NCBI GenBank assembly: GCA_018713045.1
Contig: DVFV01000103.1
Coordinates: forward strand, 1 to 32,094
Direction of reading: 5' to 3'
Origin: Candidatus Coprosoma intestinipullorum
GTDB taxonomy: Bacteria; Bacillota_I; Bacilli_A; RF39; UBA660
DNA: 32,094 nt
Part shown: one piece after another, positions 17,795 to 28,944 of the stretch
Layout: each line of letters starts with the position of its first letter
Numbering within the stretch: position 1 is the stretch's first letter
The notes under the pieces: generated by a model
The model's input: the letters and a program-made list of their open reading frames with translations, nothing else
What the model was told of the DNA's origin: nothing
The model's database searches: none
Program-made: the position numbers and the translations under genes

Positions 17795-18067
17795 ATGGCT
17801 AGAAGTTTAAAAAAAGGTCCTTTTGCCGATGAACATTTAATGGCAAAGGTTCAAAAATTAAATGAATCTAATAAAAAAGAAGTAATTAAAACATGGTCTC
17901 GCCGTTCTACAATTTATCCTGATTTTGTTGGACACACATTTGCTGTTCATAATGGTAAAGAATTTATTCCGGTTTATGTAACAGAAGAAATGGTTGGACA
18001 TAAATTGGGTGAATTCGCTCCAACTCGTAAGTTCGGCGGTCATGGCGAAAATAAAGATAAAAAATAA
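17795..18067 (+). CDS. rpsS: 30S ribosomal protein uS19
   Basis: [19 protein letters not shown]...[15 protein letters not shown]. Confidence 0.98.
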   Translation: MARSLKKGPFADEHLMAKVQKLNESNKKEVIKTWSRRSTIYPDFVGHTFAVHNGKEFIPVYVTEEMVGHKLGEFAPTRKFGGHGENKDKK

Positions 18068-18086
18068 ACCGGAAAGGATGATATAA

Positions 18087-18422
18087 ATGGAAGCTAAAGC
18101 AATTGCTAAAGGTGTTAGAATTTCACCAAGAAAAGTACGTTTAGTTACTCGTTTAATCGTTGGTAAAAGCGTATCTGAAGCTGACGTAATTCTTTCACAC
18201 CTTAATAAGGATGCAGCTACAGCTGTCCGTAAAGTATTACTTTCAGCAACCGCTAACGCAGAAAACAATTTAGAACTTAATAGAGAGAATCTTTATGTTA
18301 AAGAAGCGTATGTTGGTGATGGTATAACTTTAAAAAGAGGAAGAGCTGCGGCTAAAGGAAGTCCAAAACCAATTTTAAAAAGATCATCTCACATTACTGT
18401 TGTTGTGAGTGAAAGAGATTAA
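18087..18422 (+). CDS. rplV: 50S ribosomal protein uL22
   Basis: [14 protein letters not shown]...[10 protein letters not shown]. Confidence 0.97.
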   Translation: MEAKAIAKGVRISPRKVRLVTRLIVGKSVSEADVILSHLNKDAATAVRKVLLSATANAENNLELNRENLYVKEAYVGDGITLKRGRAAAKGSPKPILKRSSHITVVVSERD

Positions 18423-18439
18423 GCAAAGGAGGTAAACTG

Positions 18440-19117
18440 ATGGGTCAAAAGGTTAGTCCAGTGGGACTTAGAATTGGAATAAATAAGACTTGGGAATCTA
18501 ACTGGTATGCAGGTAAAAAAGATTTTGCAAGATTTTTAAATAACGACTATAAAATTCGTAAATTTTTAGAGAAAAAATTAAAAGACGCAGCAGTTTCAGA
18601 TATAGTTATCGAAAGAAATTCTGGCAAGACCGAAATCATTATCAATACAGCTAAGCCTGGTGTTGTAATTGGTCATGGCGGAGATGAAATTGAAAAATTA
18701 AGAAAAGAAGTTGCTAAACTTGTAAATGAAGATGTTCATATTTCAATCAAAGAAATCAAAAATCCTAATTTAGTTGCAAGTTTAGTTGCAGAAAATATAG
18801 CTCATCAAATCGAGAATCGTGTTTCATTCAAGATTGCTCAAAAGAAAGCTATTAGAAACGTTATGAAGTCAGGTGCTAAAGGTGTTAAGACTTTAGTTTC
18901 TGGACGTTTAGATGGTGCAGAAATGGCTCGTAACGAAGGATATACAGAAGGTAAGGTTCCTCGTCATACTTTACGTGCTGATATCGATTATGCCGCTAAA
19001 GAAGCTAATACTACTTATGGTAAAATCGGAGTAAAAGTATGGATTTATAAGGGTGAAATCCTTGCTAAAGACGATAAGGGAGGTGCGAGTCATGGCCGTA
19101 ATTCCAAAAAGAACTAA
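18440..19117 (+). CDS. rpsC: 30S ribosomal protein uS3
   Basis: [29 protein letters not shown]... Confidence 0.98.
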   Translation: MGQKVSPVGLRIGINKTWESNWYAGKKDFARFLNNDYKIRKFLEKKLKDAAVSDIVIERNSGKTEIIINTAKPGVVIGHGGDEIEKLRKEVAKLVNEDVHISIKEIKNPNLVASLVAENIAHQIENRVSFKIAQKKAIRNVMKSGAKGVKTLVSGRLDGAEMARNEGYTEGKVPRHTLRADIDYAAKEANTTYGKIGVKVWIYKGEILAKDDKGGASHGRNSKKN

Positions 19118-19523
19118 GTATCGTCGTCCACATCGTATAAGATATGATGGAGAAACTAGAGGTAACAAGACAGTTCATTTTGGTGAATATGGTCTTCAAG
19201 CTCTAGAAGGTGCTTGGATTACTGAAAGACAAATCGAAGCTGCCAGAGTTGCAATGACTCGTTATATGAAACGTGGTGGAAAGGTTTGGATAAACATTTT
19301 CCCACACTTATCTTTGACTGCCAAAGGTATCGGTATGCGTCAAGGTAAAGGTAAAGGTGCACCAGAGAAATGGGTTGCTGTCGTAAAACGTGGAAAAGTT
19401 ATGTTCGAAATTGCCGGTGTAAGTGAAGATGTTGCACGTGAAGCTTTAAGACTTGCAATGCATAAACTTCCAATTAAGTGTAAATTTGTTAAGAAAGAAA
19501 GTGGTGAGGCAAATGAAGATTAA
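19092..19523 (+). CDS. rplP: 50S ribosomal protein uL16
   Basis: [25 protein letters not shown]...; start corrected from 19053; overlaps rpsC. Confidence 0.97.
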   Translation: MAVIPKRTKYRRPHRIRYDGETRGNKTVHFGEYGLQALEGAWITERQIEAARVAMTRYMKRGGKVWINIFPHLSLTAKGIGMRQGKGKGAPEKWVAVVKRGKVMFEIAGVSEDVAREALRLAMHKLPIKCKFVKKESGEANED

Positions 19524-19707
19524 TGAACTTAGAGAGTTAAGCGACGAAGATTTAAAGAAGAAAATCGACGAAACTAAAGCTGAATTATTTAATTTACGTT
19601 TAAGCCAAGCTACTGGTAGTCTTGAGAAGCCAGCTAGAATAAATGAACTTAGAAAGGCTGTCGCACGTATGAAAACTATCTTACGTGAACGTGAATTACA
19701 AGACTAG
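19513..19707 (+). CDS. rpmC: 50S ribosomal protein uL29
   Basis: [40 protein letters not shown]; start corrected from 19453. Confidence 0.96.
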   Translation: MKINELRELSDEDLKKKIDETKAELFNLRLSQATGSLEKPARINELRKAVARMKTILRERELQD

Positions 19708-19717
19708 GAGGACTAAT

Positions 19718-19975
19718 ATGGATAAGAAAAAAAGAGAATTAACTGGAAAAGTTGTAAGTGCTAAAGGCGATAAGACAATTTCTGTTTTAGTTGAAACTTA
19801 TGTAATGGATAAAAAATATGGCAAGAGAGCTATGTATTCTAAGAAATATGCAGCTCATGACGAACGTAACGAAGCTAAAGTTGGCGACAAAGTTAGAATT
19901 GTGGAAACTAGACCACTATCTAAGACTAAACATTATCGTTTAGTAGAAATAGTAGAAAAGGCAGTTATTTTATAA
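19718..19975 (+). CDS. rpsQ: 30S ribosomal protein uS17
   Basis: [26 protein letters not shown]...; start corrected from 19685. Confidence 0.96.
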   Translation: MDKKKRELTGKVVSAKGDKTISVLVETYVMDKKYGKRAMYSKKYAAHDERNEAKVGDKVRIVETRPLSKTKHYRLVEIVEKAVIL

Positions 19976-19998
19976 CTAGCTGGAAGGAGGATTAATTT

Positions 19999-20367
19999 AT
20001 GATTCAACAAGAAAGCCGTTTAAAAGTAGCTGACAATTCTGGGGCTCGCGAACTTTTAGTTATGAGAGTGCTTGGTGGCAGCAAAGTTAAAACTGGTAAT
20101 ATTGGAGATATAATTATAGGAACAGTTAAAAAAGCAACTCCTAATGGACCTATTCCAGCAGGTAAGGTTGTTAAGGCTGTTGTAGTTAGAACAAGACGTG
20201 GAGTTAGAAGAGAAGATGGATCTTATATCAAATTTGATGATAATGCATGCATTTTAATTAAAGATGATAAGACTCCATATGGAACCCGCGTATTTGGACC
20301 AGTAGCTCGTGAACTTCGTGATAAAGGTTTCATGAAGATTGCTTCACTAGCTAAGGAAGTATTATAA
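19999..20367 (+). CDS. rplN: 50S ribosomal protein uL14
   Basis: [28 protein letters not shown]. Confidence 0.98.
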   Translation: MIQQESRLKVADNSGARELLVMRVLGGSKVKTGNIGDIIIGTVKKATPNGPIPAGKVVKAVVVRTRRGVRREDGSYIKFDDNACILIKDDKTPYGTRVFGPVARELRDKGFMKIASLAKEVL

Positions 20368-20385
20368 AATCGTTTGGAGGAGAAT

Positions 20386-20691
20386 ATGAGACTTAAACAA
20401 GGAGATAAAGTAGTTGTCATTGCCGGAAAGGACAAGGGCAAAGAAGGAAAAATTATTAAAACTTTAAGAGCCGATAACAAAGTCATCGTTGAAGGCGTTA
20501 ATATTGTAAAGAAACATATTAAACCAAACGGTGGAGAGTCAGGAAGAATTCAAGAGATGGAAGCACCTCTTGATGCTTCAAATGTTATGGCTATTGATTC
20601 AAAGACTAAAAAAAGAACAAGAATTGGATATAAAATTGAAGATGGCAAAAAAATAAGAGTGTCAAGAAAATCAAATGAAAAGCTTGACTAA
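20386..20691 (+). CDS. rplX: 50S ribosomal protein uL24
   Basis: [23 protein letters not shown]; start corrected from 20374 given GGAGGAG spacing. Confidence 0.95.
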   Translation: MRLKQGDKVVVIAGKDKGKEGKIIKTLRADNKVIVEGVNIVKKHIKPNGGESGRIQEMEAPLDASNVMAIDSKTKKRTRIGYKIEDGKKIRVSRKSNEKLD

Positions 20692-20711
20692 GACCTGGAA
20701 GGAGGGTATTT

Positions 20712-21251
20712 ATGAACCGCCTAGAAAAAGAGTATAATGAAAAAATAGTGCCTAGCTTAAGAGAAAAATATAACTATAAGAGCGTGATGGCTGTGCCAAA
20801 GCTTGATAAAATTGTTATCAATATGGGTGTTGGTGACGCAACTAGTAATAGTAAGCTTATCGATGCAGCTGTAGCTGATTTGAAAGCTATTAGTGGTCAA
20901 CAACCAGTTATTACAAAAGCAAAGAAAGCCGTAGCTGGATTTAAGGTTCGTGAAGGACAAGCTATCGGATGTAAAGTAACTTTGCGTGGAGATAATATGT
21001 ATAACTTTTTAGATAAATTAATTAGTATTACATTACCTCGCGTTCGTGACTTTAGAGGTATTAGTCCAAAATCATTTGATGGAAGAGGTAACTACACTCT
21101 AGGGCTTACTGAACAGTTAATTTTCTCAGAAGTTGATTATGATAAGGTTGTTAAGGTACGCGGTATGGATATCGTATTTGTAACAACTGCAAACACTAAT
21201 GAAGAAGCATTAGACTTATTAAAAGGTTTCGGTATGCCGTTTAAAAAATAA
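20712..21251 (+). CDS. rplE: 50S ribosomal protein uL5
   Basis: [43 protein letters not shown]. Confidence 0.98.
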   Translation: MNRLEKEYNEKIVPSLREKYNYKSVMAVPKLDKIVINMGVGDATSNSKLIDAAVADLKAISGQQPVITKAKKAVAGFKVREGQAIGCKVTLRGDNMYNFLDKLISITLPRVRDFRGISPKSFDGRGNYTLGLTEQLIFSEVDYDKVVKVRGMDIVFVTTANTNEEALDLLKGFGMPFKK

Positions 21252-21267
21252 ATATTAGGAGGAAATT

Positions 21268-21453
21268 ATGGCTAAAAAAAGTATGATTGAAAAAGCTAAA
21301 CGCAAACCTAAGTTTAAAGTGCGCGAATATACTCGCTGCCAAATATGCGGTAGACCACATGCAGTACTTAAAAAATATGGGATTTGCCGTATTTGTTTTA
21401 GAAATTTAGCTTACAAAGGTCAAATACCTGGATTTACAAAATCAAGTTGGTAA
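21268..21453 (+). CDS. rpsN: 30S ribosomal protein uS14, zinc-binding type
   Basis: 61 aa with CQICG...CRICF. Confidence 0.97.
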   Translation: MAKKSMIEKAKRKPKFKVREYTRCQICGRPHAVLKKYGICRICFRNLAYKGQIPGFTKSSW

Positions 21454-21469
21454 GAAGGGAGGATATATT

Positions 21470-21868
21470 ATGGTAGTATCAGATCCAATTGCTGATATGC
21501 TTACGAGAATCCGTAATGCAAATCAACTACGTTACAAAGAAGTAGAAGTTCCGGCTTCTAAAATGAAAAAAGAAATTGCCAGAATTTTAAAGGAAGAAGG
21601 ATATATCGCTAATTATAAAGTTAATAAGACTGATAAGGGTGATATGATTACTTTAACTTTAAAATATGGTGACAAAAGAGAACGCGTTATTACTGGACTT
21701 AAGAGAATTTCAAAACCAGGATTACGTGTGTACGCCCAAGCTAACGAGATTCCAAAGGTTTTAAATGGTCTTGGAATTGCAATCGTATCAACATCTAAGG
21801 GTGTTATGACAGGAAGAGATGCTAAAGCTAAATCATTAGGTGGCGAAGTTTTAGCATACGTATGGTAG
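21470..21868 (+). CDS. rpsH: 30S ribosomal protein uS8
   Basis: [15 protein letters not shown]...[26 protein letters not shown]. Confidence 0.98.
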   Translation: MVVSDPIADMLTRIRNANQLRYKEVEVPASKMKKEIARILKEEGYIANYKVNKTDKGDMITLTLKYGDKRERVITGLKRISKPGLRVYAQANEIPKVLNGLGIAIVSTSKGVMTGRDAKAKSLGGEVLAYVW

Positions 21869-21886
21869 AAAGGATGCGGAAAGTAA

Positions 21887-22417
21887 ATGAGTCGTATAGG
21901 AAACAGAATACTTTCAATACCGGCTGGGGTTACAGTAACTACTAATGGTAATATTGTGACGGTTAAAGGTCCAAAAGGTGAACTTTCTACGGAAATTAAC
22001 AAGAATATTACTGTTAAAATCGATGGAGATAAGTTAGAAGTTACTAGAAAGAACGATAACTTTAAGAATTTCCATGGAACTGCTAACGCCAATATTCACA
22101 ATATGATTATTGGAGTAACAGAAGGTTTTGAAAAGAAATTAGAAATGGTTGGTGTTGGATACAGATTTAAAGTATCTGGCAACAAGGTAGATATTAGTGC
22201 TGGTTATTCTCATCCAATTGTTATGGAAGCGCCAGAAGGTATTACAGTGGAATCTCCAAGTAATACAGAGCTTTATATCAGAGGTGCTGATAAACAATTA
22301 GTTGGCGAGTTTGCTGCTAATATTAGAAAAATAAGAAAACCTGAACCTTACAAAGGAAAAGGTATTCGTTATACAGACGAGCACGTTATTCGTAAAGATG
22401 GTAAGAAAGCTGCTTAG
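21887..22417 (+). CDS. rplF: 50S ribosomal protein uL6
   Basis: MSRIGNRILSIPAGVTVT...RKPEPYKGKGIRY. Confidence 0.98.
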   Translation: MSRIGNRILSIPAGVTVTTNGNIVTVKGPKGELSTEINKNITVKIDGDKLEVTRKNDNFKNFHGTANANIHNMIIGVTEGFEKKLEMVGVGYRFKVSGNKVDISAGYSHPIVMEAPEGITVESPSNTELYIRGADKQLVGEFAANIRKIRKPEPYKGKGIRYTDEHVIRKDGKKAA

Positions 22418-22440
22418 TTTAAGGTAAAGGAGAAGAGATT

Positions 22441-22803
22441 ATGATAAAAAAGGTAAATCGTAATGAAGTGCGTAAGGCTAGACACGAAAGAGTTCGCTCT
22501 AAAGTTTCTGGTACTGCTTCAGTTCCAAGACTAAATGTGTTTAGATCTAATAGTAATATTTTCGCACAAATTATCGACGACGTTAAAGGTGAAACTTTAG
22601 TAAGTGCTTCTTCAATTGATAAAGAACTATCATTAGAAAATGGTGGAAATGTAGACGCCGCTGCTCGCGTTGGAGAATTGCTAGCTAAAAGAGCTAAAAA
22701 AGCAAATATTACAAATGTAGTATTCGATAGAGGCGGATACTTATATCATGGACGTGTTAAAGCTTTAGCAGAAGCTGCACGCGAAAATGGATTAAATTTC
22801 TAG
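22441..22803 (+). CDS. rplR: 50S ribosomal protein uL18
   Basis: [34 protein letters not shown]...[22 protein letters not shown]. Confidence 0.97.
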   Translation: MIKKVNRNEVRKARHERVRSKVSGTASVPRLNVFRSNSNIFAQIIDDVKGETLVSASSIDKELSLENGGNVDAAARVGELLAKRAKKANITNVVFDRGGYLYHGRVKALAEAARENGLNF

Positions 22804-22816
22804 AGGAGGAAGAAAC

Positions 22817-23320
22817 GTGGAAAATAAAAGAAGAGAAGCTCGTCCTAAAATCTTTGACGAAGAAGTTATTAATATTGCCCGCGTTACTAAGGTAACTAAA
22901 GGTGGTCGTCAATTACGTTTTGCTGCCACTGCCGTTGTCGGTGACAGAAAAGGTAGAGTCGGAATTGGCTCTGGTAAAGCTGCCGAAGTACCTGCAGCTA
23001 TTAAGAAGGCAGTTGCGGCTGCAACTAAAAATGTTGTAAGAGTTCCAATTGTCGATGAAAGTACTATTCCTCATGAAGCTTATGGAACTAGAGGCGCTAG
23101 TAAGATTTTATTAAAGCCAGCTCCTAAAGGTACTGGAGTTAAAGCAGGTGGTCCTGTCCGTTCAGTATTAGAGCTTGCTGGTGTTAAGGATATTTTATCT
23201 AAATCACTTGGTTCAAGTACAAAAATTAATATGGCATATGCAACTTTAAACGCTTTAACATCACAAAGAACTGCAGAACATATTGCAAAATTACGTGGTA
23301 AGAAAGTTGAGGAGTTATAG
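22817..23320 (+). CDS. rpsE: 30S ribosomal protein uS5 (GTG start)
   Basis: [34 protein letters not shown]. Confidence 0.97.
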   Translation: MENKRREARPKIFDEEVINIARVTKVTKGGRQLRFAATAVVGDRKGRVGIGSGKAAEVPAAIKKAVAAATKNVVRVPIVDESTIPHEAYGTRGASKILLKPAPKGTGVKAGGPVRSVLELAGVKDILSKSLGSSTKINMAYATLNALTSQRTAEHIAKLRGKKVEEL

Positions 23321-23321
23321 G

Positions 23322-23765
23322 ATGAAATTACATACATTAAAACCAAATGAAGGTTCTATCAAGAATCGTAAAAGAGTTGGCCGTGGTCAAGGTAGCGGTA
23401 CTGGAAAAACTTCAGGACGCGGTGAAAAAGGTCAAAACGCTCGTAGTGGTGGAGGCGTTAGAGTAGGTTTTGAAGGTGGACAAACTCCACTTTTCAGAAG
23501 ACTTCCTAAAAGAGGTTTCTCTAATGCTTTATTCAAGAAAGAATATGCTATTATTAATTTAGATGAACTTAATAAATTCGAAGATGGTGCTGAAGTTAGT
23601 TTAGAAGTTTTAAGAGAAATGGGAATAGTAAAGAAGTCTAAAGATGGGCTTAAAGTTTTAGGAAATGGTACTTTAGAGAAAAAATTAACTGTTAAAGCAA
23701 ATAAATTTTCTGCTTCTGCTAAGGAACAAATAGAAAAATTAGGTGGAAAAGCAGAGGTGATCTAA
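23322..23765 (+). CDS. rplO: 50S ribosomal protein uL15
   Basis: [38 protein letters not shown]; start corrected from 23283. Confidence 0.97.
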   Translation: MKLHTLKPNEGSIKNRKRVGRGQGSGTGKTSGRGEKGQNARSGGGVRVGFEGGQTPLFRRLPKRGFSNALFKKEYAIINLDELNKFEDGAEVSLEVLREMGIVKKSKDGLKVLGNGTLEKKLTVKANKFSASAKEQIEKLGGKAEVI

Positions 23766-23766
23766 T

Positions 23767-25023
23767 TTGTTTGCAAGTATAAAGCAAATTTTTGATCCTG
23801 TTAATAAGGATTTACGAAAGAAAATATATTTCACATTATTTTGTTTGTTTGTGTTTAAACTAGGAACAGCGATTGTTGTACCTGGGGTAGATGCAAATTT
23901 GAACGTTGGTTTCCTCGAACTACTTAATATTATGGGCGGGGGAGCTATGCAAAACTTTTCAATTTTTGCACTTGGCGTAATGCCTTATATTACAGCGCAA
24001 ATTATTATGCAATTATTACAGATGGATATCGTTCCTTATTTTTCAGAACTTGCTAAGCAAGGGCAAACAGGAAGGAATCAACTTAATAAAATAACTCGTA
24101 TTTTGGGTATTGCAATGGCCTTTATTCAAGGTTATATGTTCTCATTCGCCTTTATTCAAGACGGATCAGTAACTGACTATTTGAGTGCTTCTTTGGTTAT
24201 GACAGCTGGTACAGCTTTCCTTCTTTGGATTGGTGACCAGATAACTAAGAAGGGTCTTGGAAATGGTATTTCAATGATTATCATGGCCGGTATTTTAGCA
24301 AGTATTCCAAATATGTTTGGACAAGCTTTTGATGGCCTTGTTAATGGTAGTGATCAGCTTGCAATAGGAATTATCTCATTTGCGGTGTTTGTAATTATGT
24401 ATTTTGTAATTGCTTTTGCAATTTTATATGTACAACTTGCCGAGAGAAGAATTCCGGTTCAATATGCGAATAAAACTAACAACGTATATGGAAGTAAAAA
24501 GAGTTATTTACCATTTAAGATTAATCCAGCTGGAGTAGCGCCTGTTATCTTCGCATCTGCATTGATTTCAGTGCCTGCTTTAATTGCTCAGTTTACGAAA
24601 AATGAAGATATGATGCTTTTTGTAAATAAATGGCTTAGTTTATCATCTGTAACAGGAATGCTTTTATTCTTAGTATTTATCATAGGATTTACATATTTCT
24701 ATATGTATGTCGTTATTAAACCAAAAGAGATGAGTGAAGATTTACAAAAATCTGGTGGTTATATTCCTGGAATTAGACCGGGAGAAGAAACTATCAGTTA
24801 TGTTCGTAAGGTTTTAAATAGAATTACTGTTGTTGGTTCACTATTTTTAGCGATAATTTCCGCTTTACCTTATATTTTCCAAATGTTCTTTACTAATTTA
24901 CCGACGACTGTTTCACTCGGTGGTACCGGGCTTATAATCGTTGTTGGTGTTATTTTAGAGAGTTATAAACAACTCGAAAGTAACTTGATTAGTCACAGTT
25001 ACCGCTTAAGGGGAAGAAAATAG
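23767..25023 (+). CDS. secY: Protein translocase subunit SecY (TTG start)
   Basis: Ten-TM pattern, FVFKLGTAIVVPG, PYITAQIIMQLL, ERRIPVQYANK, INPAGVAPVIFASAL. Confidence 0.97.
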   Translation: MFASIKQIFDPVNKDLRKKIYFTLFCLFVFKLGTAIVVPGVDANLNVGFLELLNIMGGGAMQNFSIFALGVMPYITAQIIMQLLQMDIVPYFSELAKQGQTGRNQLNKITRILGIAMAFIQGYMFSFAFIQDGSVTDYLSASLVMTAGTAFLLWIGDQITKKGLGNGISMIIMAGILASIPNMFGQAFDGLVNGSDQLAIGIISFAVFVIMYFVIAFAILYVQLAERRIPVQYANKTNNVYGSKKSYLPFKINPAGVAPVIFASALISVPALIAQFTKNEDMMLFVNKWLSLSSVTGMLLFLVFIIGFTYFYMYVVIKPKEMSEDLQKSGGYIPGIRPGEETISYVRKVLNRITVVGSLFLAIISALPYIFQMFFTNLPTTVSLGGTGLIIVVGVILESYKQLESNLISHSYRLRGRK

Positions 25024-25671
25024 ATGAATATCGTTTTCATCGCTCCCCCAGCAGCTGGTAAAGGGGCTCAATCAGGAATGATCAGTAAGGAATTTGGTAT
25101 TCCACACGTTTCGATTGGTGATTTACTTAGAAACGTAAACGATGAAAAGATAAGAAAACAACTTTCTTTAGGAGAGTTTGTCGATAATAGTGTGATTGAA
25201 AAGTTACTTACGGAAAGACTTTTAAAAGATGATTGTAAAAACGGTTATGTTTTAGATGGGTTTCCAAGAAATAGTTCACAGATAGAAATATATGAGAAAA
25301 TAAAAAGTATTTCTAATGACAAAGATAATGTAGTTATCGTTTTGGATATTCCAAAAGAGGTCGGTGAAATGCGAATATGCGGAAGACTTGTTTGTCCGAA
25401 GTGTGGTAGTGTTTATAACGAACTAGTTTTGGAAAGTAGACCGAAGATTGCTAATATTTGTGATAAATGTGGTAAAACTTTGGCTAAAAGAAAGGACGAT
25501 AACAAGGAAACTTATGATAAGAGATATGATACTTATTTGAAGGAAACCGCACCGCTTATCAATTATTTCGAGGATAAGGGTATGGTTTATCATATCGACA
25601 GTTCAAAAAGTGTTTTAGATACTTTTAAGGACATTTCAAAAGTTATAGGAGGCTTTTATGATAGGAATTAA
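25024..25671 (+). CDS. adk: Adenylate kinase with zinc lid and diverged P-loop
   Basis: MNIVFIAPPAAGKGAQ; YVLDGFPRN; GRLVCPKCGSVYN...CDKCG; DDNKETYDKRYDTYLKETAPLI. Confidence 0.93.
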   Translation: MNIVFIAPPAAGKGAQSGMISKEFGIPHVSIGDLLRNVNDEKIRKQLSLGEFVDNSVIEKLLTERLLKDDCKNGYVLDGFPRNSSQIEIYEKIKSISNDKDNVVIVLDIPKEVGEMRICGRLVCPKCGSVYNELVLESRPKIANICDKCGKTLAKRKDDNKETYDKRYDTYLKETAPLINYFEDKGMVYHIDSSKSVLDTFKDISKVIGGFYDRN

Positions 25672-26404
25672 AAGTCCAAGGGAAATCGAGTTAATGCGCA
25701 AAGCGGGAGAGATTACTGGTGAGACTTTGAAGTATTTGGCTACAAAGGTTAAACCAGGAATCACTACTAAAGAGCTCGATAAATTAGCTGAAGATTTTGT
25801 GCTTAAAAAAGGTGCGACCCCAGAATGTAAAGGTTTTGAAGGTTTTCCAGCTTCAATATGTATATCAGTTAATGACGAGGTTGTTCATGGTATTCCTGGA
25901 CCTAGGAAATTAAAGGAAGGCGATATCGTCAAGCTTGATCTTGTGGCAAATTATAAGGGATATCAAGGTGACTCAGCGATTACTGTGCCAGTTGGGAAAA
26001 TCGATGATAAAAAGAAGTATTTGATTGAACATACTGAAAAGGCTTTATATAAAGGTTTGGAAGCAATTCATGATGGTTGTCATGTTGGCGATATTGGGTA
26101 TGCGATTCAAAAGTATGCAGAGGAACACAATTTAGGAGTTGTTCGCGAACTTGTGGGTCATGGTATTGGAACACAGATGCATGAGGATCCTGATGTGCCA
26201 AATTACGGGGCTCGTCATACAGGACCGGTTTTAAAGGAAGGTATGGTTATAGCGGTTGAACCAATGCTTAATCTAGGAACTCGCAGAGTTTATTTACTAG
26301 ATGATGGCTGGACAATTATTACCGCAGATGGCAAGCCTTCAGCTCATTTTGAACATACAGTATTAGTTACGAAAGATGGGTATGAGATTTTAACTAGGAG
26401 GTGA
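25658..26404 (+). CDS. map: Type I methionyl aminopeptidase
   Basis: [21 protein letters not shown]...[14 protein letters not shown]...[18 protein letters not shown]. Confidence 0.97.
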   Translation: MIGIKSPREIELMRKAGEITGETLKYLATKVKPGITTKELDKLAEDFVLKKGATPECKGFEGFPASICISVNDEVVHGIPGPRKLKEGDIVKLDLVANYKGYQGDSAITVPVGKIDDKKKYLIEHTEKALYKGLEAIHDGCHVGDIGYAIQKYAEEHNLGVVRELVGHGIGTQMHEDPDVPNYGARHTGPVLKEGMVIAVEPMLNLGTRRVYLLDDGWTIITADGKPSAHFEHTVLVTKDGYEILTRR

Positions 26405-26408
26405 TATA

Positions 26409-26630
26409 ATGGCAAAAGAAGATGTCATTGAAACAGAGGGTCAAGTTATCGAAATTCTCCCTGGTAGAGAATTTAAGGTTAGACTCGAGAACGATCACGT
26501 TATAAAAGCTCGCATTTCTGGTAAAATGCACATTCATCACATACGTATTTTACTAGGTGACAAAGTGAAAGTGGAATTATCACCTTATGATTTAACATGC
26601 GGGCGTATAACCTATAGAGTAACAAGGTAG
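26409..26630 (+). CDS. infA: Translation initiation factor IF-1
   Basis: [48 protein letters not shown]. Confidence 0.97.
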   Translation: MAKEDVIETEGQVIEILPGREFKVRLENDHVIKARISGKMHIHHIRILLGDKVKVELSPYDLTCGRITYRVTR

Positions 26631-26641
26631 GAGGAAGAAAA

Positions 26642-26755
26642 ATGAAAGTAAGACCATCAGTCAAAAAAATTTGTGATAAATGTAAGATTATCAGACGTAA
26701 TGGAAAAGTGTTAGTGATTTGCGAAAATCCTAAACACAAACAAAGACAAGGTTAA
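26642..26755 (+). CDS. rpmJ: 50S ribosomal protein bL36
   Basis: 37 aa [37 protein letters not shown]; too short for the ORF track. Confidence 0.97.
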   Translation: MKVRPSVKKICDKCKIIRRNGKVLVICENPKHKQRQG

Positions 26756-26770
26756 TATAGGAGGTGTTTT

Positions 26771-27136
26771 ATGGCACGTATTAAAGGTGTAAATATACCT
26801 GATAATAAGAGAATTGAAATTGCTCTTACATATGTTTATGGTATTGGTAGAAGTTTATCAAATAAAATTTTAGCTGATGCTAATGTTGATATTAATAAAA
26901 AAGCTGGCGATTTAACTAGTGAAGAGTTAGTTCGCATTCGTGATGAAGTAAACAAGTATGCAACTGAAGGTGATTTACGTCGTGAAGTTAATAGTAATAT
27001 TAAAATGAAGATGGAAATCAATTGTTATCAGGGACTTCGTCATAAGAGAGGCTTACCAGTAAGAGGACAAAGTACACGTAGAAATGCACGTACTCGTAAA
27101 GGTAAACCAAAGACAATAGCTAATAAGAAGAAATAA
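26771..27136 (+). CDS. rpsM: 30S ribosomal protein uS13
   Basis: [26 protein letters not shown]...[19 protein letters not shown]. Confidence 0.98.
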   Translation: MARIKGVNIPDNKRIEIALTYVYGIGRSLSNKILADANVDINKKAGDLTSEELVRIRDEVNKYATEGDLRREVNSNIKMKMEINCYQGLRHKRGLPVRGQSTRRNARTRKGKPKTIANKKK

Positions 27137-27152
27137 TTAAAGGAGGATTTTT

Positions 27153-27536
27153 ATGGCTTATAAAGCAAGAAAACGTAAGGTTAAAAAGAATGTTCCAGAA
27201 GGTAAAGCTTTTATTCATTCAACTTTTAACAATACTATCGTAACTTTAACTGATAAAGATGGTAATGCGATTAGTTGGGCTTCAGCTGGAACTTTAGGAT
27301 TTAAAGGTAGTAAAAAGTCAACTCCATTCGCTGCTGGTATGGCGGCCGAAGCAGCTGGTAAAGCTGCAGCTGAGATGGGAATGAAGAAGGTTGAGGTTTA
27401 CGCTAAAGGATTAGGTTCTGGTCGTGAAACTGCTATTCGTTCATTACAAACAGCTGGCCTAGAAATTACTTCAATTTCTGATATAACACCTATGCCACAT
27501 AATGGATGTCGTCCACCAAAACGACCTCGTGGATAA
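27153..27536 (+). CDS. rpsK: 30S ribosomal protein uS11
   Basis: [27 protein letters not shown]...[17 protein letters not shown]. Confidence 0.98.
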   Translation: MAYKARKRKVKKNVPEGKAFIHSTFNNTIVTLTDKDGNAISWASAGTLGFKGSKKSTPFAAGMAAEAAGKAAAEMGMKKVEVYAKGLGSGRETAIRSLQTAGLEITSISDITPMPHNGCRPPKRPRG

Positions 27537-27553
27537 AAGGAAAGGAGCCCTTT

Positions 27554-28501
27554 ATGAATTTTGAAAAACCTGATTATAAAATAACTGAATATGTCGAAGA
27601 TAGCCATTTTGGTAAGTTCGAACTTGAACCTTTGGAAAGAGGTTTTGGTATTACTATCGGTAATGCCCTTAGAAGAGTAATGCTTTCTTCTATGCCTGGT
27701 TCTGCTATTGTGGCAGTTAGAATTGATGGAGTTATGCATGAATTCCAAACAATCGAAGGGGTTATTGAAGATGCAACAGCAATTATTCTTAATTTAAAAG
27801 GCGTTGTTTTAAAGAACAATACAGATGAAGTAAAGACTGCTCATTTGTCAGTTAGCGAAGAACGTGAGGTTACTGCTGCTGATATAGTATGTGATGAAGG
27901 TGTAGAGGTAATTAACAAGGATCAAGTTATTGCTACTTTAGCTAAAGGTGGTAAACTTAACATGGATTTTGTAATTGCCAATGGTAGAGGAGCTTCACTA
28001 TCATCTGATAACAAGAAATATATCAAGGATTTACCTTTAGGATATATTCCAATTGATGCTCTTTATTCACCAATCGAGAGAATTAGTTATTATGTCGACA
28101 ATGCTCGTGTTGGTCAAGATGCTTCTTATGATAAATTAATTATGGAAGTACAAACTAATGGTTCGATTAGACCTGAGGAAGCTATGGCTTTAGGTGCGAA
28201 AATTTTAATTGAACACCTTAATATTATTACTAATTTAAGCGAAATTGCGGATGTTACTGGCATTATGAATGCTAAACAAGAGGACAGTAAGCTTAAGAAG
28301 TTAGAGACTTCTATCGACGATTTAGACTTCTCTGTTAGAGCTTATAACTGCTTAAAGAGAGCTAATATCAATACTTTAGGAGATTTAACTGAAAAGACTG
28401 AAACTGAAATGATGAAGATCCGTAATTTAGGTAAGAAGTCTTTAAAAGAAGTTATGGATAAGATTAAAGATATGGGACTTAAATTCCGTGATGAGGATTA
28501 A
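27554..28501 (+). CDS. rpoA: DNA-directed RNA polymerase subunit alpha
   Basis: FELEPLERGFGITIGNALRRVMLSSMPG; C-terminal domain LKRANINTLGDL; start corrected from 27506. Confidence 0.98.
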   Translation: MNFEKPDYKITEYVEDSHFGKFELEPLERGFGITIGNALRRVMLSSMPGSAIVAVRIDGVMHEFQTIEGVIEDATAIILNLKGVVLKNNTDEVKTAHLSVSEEREVTAADIVCDEGVEVINKDQVIATLAKGGKLNMDFVIANGRGASLSSDNKKYIKDLPLGYIPIDALYSPIERISYYVDNARVGQDASYDKLIMEVQTNGSIRPEEAMALGAKILIEHLNIITNLSEIADVTGIMNAKQEDSKLKKLETSIDDLDFSVRAYNCLKRANINTLGDLTEKTETEMMKIRNLGKKSLKEVMDKIKDMGLKFRDED

Positions 28502-28518
28502 ATAGTTAGGAGGATTTT

Positions 28519-28884
28519 ATGGCTTATAGAAAATTAGGACGTGACAATAAACACCGTAGAAGTATGCTTGCCAATCTAACTAAAGATGTCATCAATAACG
28601 AAAGAGTTATTACTACTGAAACTAGAGCTAAAGAAGTTCGTAAGTTTGTCGATAAGATGATTACTTACGGAAAAGATGGTTCACTTGTAGCTAGAAGAAA
28701 AGCTTTGGCTTTCCTTCATAACGATAAGGCTACTGTTTCTAAGGTTTTTGATGATTTAGCTAAAAGATATGAAAATAGAAATGGCGGATATACAAGAATC
28801 TTAAAATTAGAGGAACGTCGTGGCGACGATGCGCTTAGAGTCGTTTTAGAATTAGTAAAGGAAGATACTAAAGAAGAAAAATAG
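28519..28884 (+). CDS. rplQ: 50S ribosomal protein bL17
   Basis: [41 protein letters not shown]. Confidence 0.98.
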   Translation: MAYRKLGRDNKHRRSMLANLTKDVINNERVITTETRAKEVRKFVDKMITYGKDGSLVARRKALAFLHNDKATVSKVFDDLAKRYENRNGGYTRILKLEERRGDDALRVVLELVKEDTKEEK

Positions 28885-28895
28885 TATCTTTTTTT
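28862..28895 (+). terminator. Terminator of the ribosomal cluster, stem starts inside the rplQ C-terminal codons
   Basis: AAGATACTA ... TAGTATCTT + T run. Confidence 0.8.
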
Positions 28896-28944
28896 GTTTT
28901 ATTTTTTTAAATTTATGATAATATGTTTGTAAGGAGGAACTTTT

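Noticed and set aside
26404-26642. Possible missing gene between map, infA and rpmJ
   Set aside because: The map-infA-rpmJ-rpsM order is common; rpmJ is present at 26642-26755 but below the ORF-track length cut-off.
15320-28884. Antisense and overlapping ORFs within the ribosomal cluster (e.g. 16371..16610 -, 17858..18268 -, 21613..22092 -, 27398..27748 -)
   Set aside because: They lie opposite unmistakable ribosomal protein genes, have low-complexity composition and no RBS context; typical AT-rich shadow ORFs.
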